Origin: Saccharum officinarum
Lineage: Eukaryota; Streptophyta; Magnoliopsida; Poales; Poaceae
Direction of reading: 5' to 3'
DNA length: 64,000 nucleotides
NCBI GenBank assembly: GCA_020631735.1
Contig: CM036191.1
Location: 44,182,562 to 44,246,561, forward strand
Position numbers and translations under genes: made by a program. The notes below the pieces were generated by a model. It was not told where the DNA came from. It was given only the letters and a program-made list of their open reading frames with translations, and did no database searches. Shown one piece after another: positions 56,170 to 64,000 of the stretch; the stretch's first letter is position 1; every line of letters begins with the position of its first letter.

Positions 56170-56783
56170 ACTACGTACTGGATAATCGCAGAGACCGGCC
56201 AACAAAATGGCAGCAGCATCATTAGAACAAACAACATGGCTACCCCTACTGAACCGGATGTAAGCACGCCTAACCTGATCAACATTTTCTAAGTAAGAGA
56301 AACGCAGCCTAAAGGATGGCAAAGCAAACAGCATTGGCCTAGAAAACGGAGAATCCCCCTTATGCAAAGGGCAACTATAAGCCTCCTAACAGAACGTGCA
56401 GGCAATCTATGCAGAGCAGAGCAATAGGTAAACGCGAGTGCTCCACAGACAAGAGAAGAAGGATTACCTGCACAACAAACAGAGGTCACGAGAATACCGC
56501 CAAGACGAAAAGCGCGCAGCGGAAGAAGGGGAGACCGCGAGGCGCGAGCTGGCGACCCAATCGGATGTAAAAGGCCGCCGAGACGACGACGAGCGGGACG
56601 GCCCAATAAGAGGCAAGCACGCGTGCACGGATCTAGGGGAGACACTGAGTGAGCGCCGTACAAATTAAGGGACACACGGTAACAAATCTGCAGCAACCGA
56701 GGTAATCCAACGGCGTAAGCTAAATTTACTATCGTGGATACGCTGGAAACCCGCCGAGGTCCGCGCTCTTCATAACAAGAAAC
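56170..56783 (-). pseudogene. Captured gene fragment, 5' part (leader exon and first membrane exon)
   Basis: On the minus strand a GC-rich leader (56783-56470) ends TTTGTTGTGCAG before GTAATCC. A later exon after CTTACTTAG (near 56288) encodes MLIRLGVLTSGSVGVAMLFV then LMMLLPFCWPVSAIIQ, a membrane segment, before TACGTAG near 56178. Orientation and hydrophobic character agree with the C-terminal pieces at 52484-54576, so they may be parts of one captured gene. The family is not recognised. Confidence 0.45.
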
Positions 56784-56875
56784 AGGACCATTAGTAGCCA
56801 CAACCAACAACGGGGATGTCCAAGTTTCCAAGCTAACTATGCACCTTCAAGCAATATCATATCCTTGCACAAAAG

Positions 56876-56878
<3 letters not shown>

Positions 56879-56950
<72 letters not shown>
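56879..56950. repeat. (TA)n microsatellite (copy 2)
   Basis: About 72 bases against 57 in copy 1. Confidence 0.97.
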
Positions 56951-56951
<1 letters not shown>

Positions 56952-57193
56952 CAGGTATCAGAACCAACTATCAAGAAACCTAGAACAATACTCAGACGAG
57001 CTAGTCAGCCACGAATCAGAACCAAGAAACCCTACAGAAGCCAAACAACAAGAAACCTTCTACAGTATAATTAGTGAACGACGCGTATGGCGCATCATTA
57101 TTGGAAAGAAACGAAAGAGGCCCACAGCCCACTTGATATATAGGCCTTTTGACGTCAAGCCATAGTATATTTGTTTCTTGATTTCTCGTTCTC

Positions 57194-57323
57194 TTTTTTT
57201 TTGAACCGGGGAGCTTCCCCATTCCCACTCTCATTTTTGAGCGGAAATACGCTGGGCACTGGGTTCGAACCCAGGTGGCCGAGCTCGTGGCTCACGATGC
57301 TGACCAAACGAGCAACTCGCTCG
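57194..57323 (-). mobile_element. tRNA-derived SINE-like element (copy 2)
   Basis: Partner of 12490-12616 with the same GGGTTCGAACCC box and a T-run at the plus-strand start. It shows several differences, including a CTCA insertion. Confidence 0.55.
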
Positions 57324-57858
57324 TGAATGAAGGAATTAAATTTCTATTGTCTACACCCATTCACCTCTGATGATTTCACACCGCAAAGGTAGAAAAGGCT
57401 GCATGACAGCATTTGCCTTGAGGAAGCAAAGGTGGAGGAATAATCTCACATAACTGGTGTGTTTATTTCCAAATTCCAACCTTTAACTTGAGAAAAGGTG
57501 TGTTTTTCTCTAAACTATACAGGCTATGGCCATAAACAGAGGTGACTCTCAAGTCTCAACACCTGCTTTTTTGCTCAGTTGTTGCTTGTGTGTTCCCTTT
57601 CTCCCCACTTGGGGCGCAGAAAGTTTTCTTGGCATTGTAGTTTGGACTAGACAGGTGTGACCAGCTGATCTAGAGTTCCCCAGCCTTGTATTACTGGTGT
57701 TCAAAAAATCAAAGGTTTGTTGGCCAGTTGGCATTATCCATGCAGTGCAACTTTATCTTTTGTGTAACATAGAGCGGGTTATGGTAATCATAGAGATGAG
57801 TATGGTTTGCATGTTGTATACATGGAAATCTTTATATGTAAGCCTTTTTAGTTCAGTT

Positions 57859-58005
57859 GAACTAACTCCTCTATAGTTGTACAAGGTGAACGATCAAGTT
57901 CTACAAGGTTCAGTGGAATAAGCATTCCGAGGATGAAGCTACATGGGAATTGGAGGATTACCTGATGGAGAATTTTCCAGATTTCCTTATTTCTACCTAG
58001 GTTAC
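57859..58005 (+). pseudogene. Ty3/gypsy polyprotein tail with chromodomain (147-bp scrap)
   Basis: The frame reads IKFYKVQWNKHSEDEATWEL then EDYLMENFPDFLIST and TAG at 57998-58000. This is the end of the integrase chromodomain of Ty3 chromoviruses (W...H..EATWE..D). It sits exactly between the end of the duplication (57858) and the start of the copia LTR (58006), so it is a leftover trimmed on both sides. Confidence 0.8.
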
Positions 58006-58446
58006 TGAAAGCATCTAGGCCCCGGTGTTGGTTTTGACAATTGATGACAACGCTTAATTACCATGACTAACATGTGTTTTGCAGAAACGTTGGTAAGTTA
58101 GGTCATGGAGATGATAACTGCTTTGAGCAATATGGTATTCATGTCCCTTGATGGAAATCGTTTTAGTTTTCAAAGGATCAACGATAAGATTAAGGACGGT
58201 TAGTTCCGGATGTCAAGGTGTTGAGATATATCTGGAATAGTCGTTAGGATCTTTGTTTCTTCCTTTGACCGTACTATAAAGAGGGGCATGAGCGAGTAGC
58301 TTGACCTAGGTGAGTCTTGTGTTTAGGTGTGGTGCACACTTGTCAAACTTAGCACTAGGTAAGCTCGAGAAAAGCTCAGAGTTCAGTTGGAAGCAACTTA
58401 GTTCAAGTTGCATCGCGTTTATAAGACGTTTGAGCCATTTACCTAT

Positions 58447-58885
58447 GACCGGACACGGTCCTGGTCATGACCGGACGCGTCCGGTCAGTTCTAATACTTC
58501 ACTGCGGTTTCAACTGATCGACCGGACGCGGTCCTTGAGAGGACTGGACGCGGTGGTCAGTCTGACACGTGTTCCAGAGGGTAAACAGCGTAATCGGACG
58601 CGTCTGTGAAATGATCGGTGCGTCCGGTCACGTTCCAGTAAGGTCCTGCGTCACCGATCGGACGCGGTCGCGCGTCCGGTCTCGTTACAGTAAGCTCCCT
58701 GCACGATCGGACGCGTCCGATCATCCCTGACCGGCGCGTCCGGTCACTCAACCGAAATTTCAGAATTTTGACCGTTATGAGCGACCAACATGTCCGGTCA
58801 CTTCGAGCGGCACGTTCGGTCACTCAGCCGAAATTTCAGAATTTTGACCGTTACGAGCGACCGGCGCGTCCGGTCACCCCGCGTT
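58447..58885. repeat. Palindromic GACCGGACGCGTCCGGTC motif array in the copia U3
   Basis: About ten GC-rich words related to the 18-base palindrome GACCGGACGCGTCCGGTC occur irregularly, plus two copies, about 77 bases apart, of a unit with CCGAAATTTCAGAATTTTGA (about 58752 and 58828). They lie just upstream of the TATA box. Confidence 0.85.
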
Positions 58886-58927
58886 TTGTTGAGTTGGCAG
58901 GTAACGGTTCGTTTCGACTGTGGGGTG

Positions 58928-58935
58928 TATAAATA
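58928..58935 (+). promoter_or_regulatory. TATA box of the copia LTR
   Basis: TATAAATA within GGGTGTATAAATACATCC. This places the RNA start near 58960, leaving a U5/R part of about 670 bases. Confidence 0.75.
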
Positions 58936-59638
58936 CATCCCCACCACCTCTTTTAGAGGTCTCTTGCTTATTTGTTCAGCTGAGAAACACCTTTGAAGTG
59001 CAAGGGAGTGCAAGAGCCCTAGTGAGGATAGAGATTTGCGAATCAAAGTTTGAGAATCCTCTCTAATGACAAGAGTGTAGCAAGTGTGCATCCATCTTCT
59101 CATTAGGCTTGTTGTGGTCAAGTGAGAGTTCTAGCTTGTTACTCTTGGTGATCGCCATCACCTAGACGGTTTGGTGGTGATTGGGAGTTTGGTGATCATC
59201 CGACGAGATTGTGGGTGACCCAACTCAAGTTGTGAGCGGTTTTGGGTGATTCGCCGCGACGGAGTGTCGAAGAATCAACCCATAGGGAGCACTTGATCCT
59301 TGCGCGGATCAAGGGGGAGCTACACCCTTGTGCGGGTGCTCCAACGAGGACTAGTGGGGAGTGGCGACTCTCCGATACCTCGGCAAAACATCGACGTGTT
59401 CCTAACCCTTACTTTCAAGCATTTACTTTCGTGCATTACTTTCATTGCTTGTTTACCTTCCTAGAATTGCCATGCTAGTCTAGGATTGGAACTTAGGGTG
59501 CAAAACTTTTATCGGTAGAATCACAAGGAACACTTGTAGGCACTAGGGGTGAAGTTTGGCTTGTAGGATTTAATTCTTGCAATTAATTTTTAGAAAAGCC
59601 CAATTCATCCCCCTCTTGGGCATCTTGATCCTTTCAAT

Positions 59639-59651
59639 TGGTATCGGAGCC
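59639..59651 (+). other. Primer-binding site of the copia element
   Basis: TGGTATCGGAGCC, two bases after the LTR end. It matches the initiator tRNA-Met complement except for G in place of A, as is usual in Opie/Ji-type elements. Confidence 0.85.
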
Positions 59652-59689
59652 GTGTTGCTCTTATTTTAGGCTTCACCGCCTAGAGCAAG

Positions 59690-62030
59690 ATGTCTAATAG
59701 GGAAGAACCACCTCCCACGTTTGAGGAAGAAGATTTTTCCATATTGGAAAATTCGTATGGAGGCGTACCTCGAAGCCATAGATGTTGGGTGTCTTAGAGC
59801 CACAACCGAAGGGCTTCCTCCTATAAGGGACCCCGCTAACCCAAGTGGTGACGAGGAGAAGTACGACCGGTGGAATGCAAAGGCAAAAAATGCACTCTAC
59901 CGAGGCTTAGGCAAAGATATCTTCAATCGTGTGCGCAATGCCAAAATCACTCATGAATTGTGGGAAAATCTTTGTGCTCTCCATGAGGGAACTAAGAGTG
60001 AGCATGAGGAATGCTATCATATTGCCTTAAAGAAAATTAATTTTTTTGAGATGCTTCCCAAAGAAAGTGCTAATAAGATGTACACTCATTTGAATGTTCT
60101 TGTAGAAGATCTCAATGCTCTTGGACTCACTCAAATGAGTCAATTGGATGTTGCAAGGAGGATCTTAAGTGTTCTTCCCGTTGAGAAGTATGGACACATT
60201 GTCACCGTACTTCACCAAAGTGATCTCTCCACCGCAATACCGACTCAAGTATTGGGAAAGATCAATGCTCATGAGATGTACATGCATATCACTCCGGAAG
60301 AGGGCTCCTCATCTTTCAAGAAGAAAGACTTGGCCTTCAAAGCTAGCCATGAAAAGAAAAAGAAGAAGGGCCAAGCCATGATAGTGCAAGAGAGCTCAAG
60401 TGAAAGTGACATTGATGATGAATCACTTGCACTCATGGTGAGGAAGACCACCAAGATGCTAAAGAAGCTCAACAAGAGTGGCATCAAGTTCGATGGCAAG
60501 AAGAAGAAATTCTTCACAAGTAGCAAAAGGAAGCCAATATCCGAAATGGATTGCTTCAATTGTGGAGAACTTGGCCACCTAGCTCACCAATGCCTGAAGC
60601 CTCCAAAAGACAAGTACAAGAACAAGTACAAGGGCAAGAAAGATGATTCAAGTGATAAAGAAGATGATAAAAGAAAGAACAAGCCATACAAGAAGAAAGA
60701 TGGTAAGAAAAGAGAGTTCTACAATAAGAAGAAGGGAGGCAAGGGTAATATTGTTGGTGATTGGCTCACCGACATTGAATCATCATGTGAGTCCTCCGGT
60801 GATGAAAGTGATAATGAAAAAGAGAAGATCGCCGCATTTGTGATTAGACCTTCATCATCTTCACCGACATCTTCATCACCACCTTCACCGCCACCTTCAC
60901 CATCATCTTCCGCTACTCATCTATGCCTTATGGCTAAGGGTGATCGAAAGGTACAAAATAGTGATAGTGATGATGATGATAGTGATAGTGATGATGAATA
61001 TAATGCACCCTCTTATGATGAACTAGTAAAATTGTTAAATAAATATTCTAAAATCATAAGGAGGACTAGAAATTAAAATAATGAGCTTCAACATGAAAAT
61101 GAATCACTCTCATCTAAGCTTGAAAGTGCACATAAGACTAGTGATGAGCTCATAGATGAAAATGAAACTATGTCTTCTTCTCTCAAAGACCTTAAAACTT
61201 CTAACAAGGAGCTTAGAGATAAACATGGTAAAATTGAGAAGAAGCATGGTGAACTCATCACTAGGCTAAACTTGCTAAAAGATAAATACACCGCATTGAA
61301 AATCAATTATGATACTCTCATTGTTGCTAATGAGCTTGCTCTTGAGACACATGATGCTACTAACCAAATTGTTAAGATTGATATAGCTACATCATGTGAT
61401 GACTTAATTATTGAGAACTTTGAGCAAGTCTCTAGCGGTAAAGGCAAGAGTGTGGTTGAGGCCAATGACTATGATGAGTATGTCAAGCTCAAGAGTGAAA
61501 ATGAGATGCTTAAAGTTGAGAACAAGAAGTTGTTGGCTCTTGAAAAGCAAGCTTCAAATGAGTCACTTATTGAAGAAAACAAGAAACTCAAGCAAGAGAA
61601 AGAGCATCTCAAGACCGGCCTAAGCAAGTTCACAAGAGGCCAACATTTGTAAAGTGAGCTACTCATGAACACCGTCATGAAATTGGATAAGAGTGGCATT
61701 GGTTATTTGGCAAATCAAGAGAAGAAGGTCAAGGCCAAACAACAACAAAGCAAAACAAAGCCCAAGCCAAAGAGATGTGTTGAGTGTGGACAAGAAGGCC
61801 ACTTTGCTCATGAGTGCAAAACTCCACCACCACAACCCTTGCCTAAGCATGCTAGACCTTTTGCCTTCAATGCTCATTACATGCTTAGAAAGGACTCAAG
61901 TGGAAAGATGAAAGTCATGTTCTTGGGTCTTCCTAACAAGAATAGGCCAAAGAAAATTTGGGTTGCCAAGTCACTAGTTGAGAAAGTTAAGGGTCCCTCT
62001 CAAGTTTGGGTCCCTAAACAAAAGGCTTGA
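59690..62030 (+). pseudogene. Ty1/copia Gag, one frameshift and two internal stops
   Basis: The likely start is ATG at 59690 (MSNREEPPPTFEEEDF). The frame then shifts by one at a T-run (59734-59738). From 59721 a single frame runs to 62030 with only two internal TAA stops (61074-61076 and 61650-61652). Domains in order: UBN2-type Gag (WKIRMEAYLEAIDVG to about residue 190), a CCHC zinc knuckle (CFNCGELGHLAHQC, residues 278-291), a Lys-rich then Ser-rich linker, a coiled coil (61150-61640) and a second CCHC knuckle (CVECGQEGHFAHEC, from 61776). Gag forms the particle and binds element RNA. The light damage suggests a fairly young insertion. Confidence 0.9.
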
Positions 62031-62074
62031 TCTCTTGTGTGTAGGTGAACTACAAGACCGGTGGATCTCATTAG

Positions 62075-62471
62075 GTGATTGATAGTGGTTGCACACAACA
62101 TATGACCGGTGATCCTCGTATGTTCACCTCACTTGAGGAGGATGGGGTATGTCAAGACAAGATCACATTTGGGGACAATTCCAAGAGCAAAGTCAAGGGT
62201 ATAGGCAAGGTTGCAATATCAAATGATCATTCTCTCTCTAATGTGCTCTATGTTGCTTCATTGAGTTTCAACTTACTATCCGTTGGGCAACTATGTGATC
62301 TTGGCTATCAATGCTTGTTTAGTCCAAATGAAGTGATTGTTACAAAGATAGATGACAAGCAAGTGATTTTCAAGGGCTTTAGATACAACAATCTTTATCT
62401 TCTTGACTTCACCTCCGAAGATGCAAACTTGATGACATGTTTGTTCACCAAGACCACACTTGGATGGCTTT
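62075..62471 (+). pseudogene. Ty1/copia Pol start: aspartic protease and GAG-pre-integrase, cut by an LTR insertion
   Basis: The frame opens after a TAG (62072-62074) and reads VIDSGCTQHMTGDPRMFTSL, with the DSG of the copia protease at 62081-62089. It continues with NVLYVASLSFNLLSVGQLCD and ends in the GAG-pre-integrase part (LMTCLFTKTTLGW), where another LTR begins at 62472. Integrase, reverse transcriptase and RNase H are not in the window and may lie beyond the inserted element. Confidence 0.87.
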
Positions 62472-64000
62472 TGTCACACCCCAAAATTTTCAATTTTGGG
62501 TTGTGCTTAGAAAACACTAAATAAAATAAATGATTTCAATATTTGAATAAATTTATTAGATAAGTTAAGTTGTTGCTAATTTAAATATAGATAATTATGG
62601 TTTTAAACTTTTTCATATTAATTTGATAATGTGGTGTTTGTGTGATGCTTGTCTTTGGTGTTGGTGAGTGATATTATTTTCAAAATACCATAGGACGACG
62701 TTTACTTCTCACCGGAAATTTTTTTGGCATTTTCTGGATTTAAAATTTCAATTTCCGTGAGCTTAATCTTTTTTCTTGATCTCTTCATCAATCTTTTCAT
62801 GAGCTCAAACTCATTTAGTTGAGTTCCTTATCTCTCCAAGAGTCTCCAGGATTTTTCCCGTGATTTTTCTGAGCTCCGGACTATTTTTCACGGCCAAAAA
62901 GGTAATTTTAGATTTTCTGGAATTATTTTATTCACGGAATTAAAATAATCCCGAAATTAAGAAAATCCGAAAAGTTTCCAAACCCTACGACTATATATAT
63001 GCCGGCGTAGCCCTCGACGCCCTGATTTCAGAAGTACAACCCTTATCGCGAGCCGCCGCTCGTAGCTCCCTCCACCTCTCGCCGAAGTTCTGCATCTACA
63101 GCTTGCGTTCCGGCGAACATCCGACGAGCTTTTCCGGCCAAACCGTCGCGTTCCGACGCCAGCCACCACCACCAAGAGGCAGCCCTCGTCGTTCTCTACA
63201 TCGTGGTATATCCGTTTGCACGAATCCGTCGCTGTTTCATCGAGTTCCCATCTCATCTTGTTTTTCTCCGGCGAGGTACCACCATGGCTGACCGGAGCTC
63301 CTCCCAGCTCAAGGTAGAAGATGATACTATTTACAGTTTTGCCACTAAACTTGTTTTGATCATAAAATCTTCGTTTTAACTCCGATTTGACCCGTTCAAG
63401 TTGCGTTAGGTTCGTATTTGTGAGATCTACATGTTAGTATAGTTGTGCAGTAGGTTTGGAAAGTTTAATTTTCGAGTTTATATTAAAATAATTATTTATC
63501 TATAGGAAATCTTAGAAAATTCATAACTTTCACGTTTTAAATCCGAATTTCATGATCTTTACGTCTGTGTGATCGTAGTAACGTGTAGAAGAGTTTTACA
63601 AACTTTTTATACTGTTTTGCTACTGTTGGTGTATTGTTTTAATTATGTCTCTTTGTTTGCTTTGTGTATGATTGCTCGGATGATTGTGTGTTGATGCTTG
63701 ACGATCGAGTATAGACGGTGAGCAATTTCTTGACGATCAGAAGTATTATTTTAAGCCAGACCAGCAGTATCAACAGGAAAGCTTTGATCAAGGCAAGTAT
63801 AACATGGGACCATCCTTGTTGTCCTATTCACTGAAATTATCATACATATGCATGTGTCTTCCTTGACAACCTTAGAGATTATAACTTAGCTATTGATATC
63901 TTGTTTCCTTGTCACCTATGGGTTATGCATTTGGGTAGCTATTGCTAGTGCTTAATTATGAACAATGATCTTGTAATTTGATTAATGGATTAAACAATTA
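62472..64000 (+). mobile_element. Ty3/gypsy-type LTR (start) inserted into the copia pol, cut by window end
   Basis: It begins TGTCACACCCCAAAATTTTC. Later phrases such as ACTCCGATTTGACCCGTTCA then AGTTGCGTTAGGTTCG, and 'ATAACTTTCACGTTTTAAAT', are diverged matches to the reverse complement of the LARD LTRs (for example 44640-44780), so this is a related family in plus orientation. A GC-rich island at about 62990-63310 matches in position the island of those LTRs. The 5 bases before it are GCTTT. No primer-binding site is reached by 64000. The 62-residue and 99-residue frames here are not convincing genes. Confidence 0.72.

Larger units (their letters stand above)
51199..56783 (-). mobile_element. 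Helitron-like element carrying captured gene pieces, minus orientation
   Basis: The segment is absent from copy 1, where ATATCA joins CAGGACC directly (12082/12083). On the minus strand the 3' end has a hairpin (GCGTGC, AAGG, GCGCGC; 51226-51211), then CCAATGGA and CTAG (51202-51199), followed by host T. The last nine bases ATGGACTAG are shared with the Helitron at 26308. The 5' end reads TTTCTTGTTATG or TCTTGTTATG; the flank there is not the expected A, so that end is uncertain or worn. The interior holds exon-like pieces with splice signals on the minus strand, as expected for gene-capturing Helitrons. No Rep/helicase is seen. Confidence 0.75.
56784..57858. repeat. End of duplication copy 2
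   Basis: Partner of 12083-13149, with a few percent difference and a 12-base indel near 56794. It contains the TA repeat and SINE-like element. Homology stops after AGTTCAGTT (57858 and 13149). Confidence 0.87.
58006..59636 (+). repeat. 5' LTR of a Ty1/copia retrotransposon, 1631 bp
   Basis: Perfect terminal inverted hexamers TGAAAG and CTTTCA bound it. It is followed by AT and the primer-binding site. A TATAAATA box is at 58928-58935 and the U3 part holds a palindrome-rich array at 58447-58885. The 5 bases before it are GTTAC; the partner flank is beyond the window or lost. Style (long LTR, primer site with TATCGGAGCC) fits the SIRE/Maximus lineage (Opie/Ji-like), which is my inference. Confidence 0.87.

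Noticed and set aside
58447..58885. CRISPR-like array
   Set aside because: Words are palindromic, irregularly spaced, overlapping, and lie in a plant LTR promoter region.

Overview
The window is nuclear DNA from a grass, most likely an Andropogoneae species (sorghum, sugarcane or Miscanthus group). The evidence is CACTA elements with grass-type TNP2 and C48-protease ORFs, Ty1/copia and Ty3/gypsy LTR elements, Tourist- and Stowaway-type MITEs, Helitrons ending in CTAG, and one GC-rich intronless AP2/ERF gene. I see no prokaryotic, organellar or rRNA sequence. All calls come from reading the sequence; no database search was run.

The only gene that looks intact and host-like is an ERF transcription factor on the minus strand (25334-25981). 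Almost everything else is mobile DNA or its debris. The main structure is a large direct segmental duplication: 1-13149 matches 30826-57858, starting at an offset of 30825 that drifts with indels, and it continues to the left of the window. Copy 2 also carries a 7.6-kb LTR element (43123-50681) and a 5.6-kb Helitron-like insertion (51199-56783). Copy 1 keeps the matching empty sites.

Layout. 1-4066: right part of a CACTA element with a decayed gene for an Ulp1/C48-type protease. 4067-14411: host-like repeat segments, MITEs, an LTR-like block, a Helitron-like element, and two old diverged copies of a short segment. 14412-21431: CACTA element with a GRF-like zinc-finger gene, a broken TNP2 transposase and a TNPA-like fragment. 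22082-23741: solo LTR. 25334-26307: ERF gene and upstream region. 26308-29162: complete Helitron set into a homologue of a segment found several times elsewhere. 29229-30063: MITE, CACTA-like fragment and part of the repeated segment. 30064-34893: full CACTA copy. 34894-57858: rest of duplication copy 2 with nested insertions. 57859-58005: Ty3/gypsy chromodomain scrap at the end of the duplication. 58006-62471: Ty1/copia 5' LTR, gag and start of pol. 62472-64000: a Ty3-type LTR inserted into that pol.

Because the duplicated copies supply empty sites, several insertions can be bounded to the base with their target duplications. Divergence between the copies is uneven. About 5 kb (roughly 4980-9890 against 35850-40760) is almost identical, while both flanks differ by a few percent, which suggests later gene conversion.
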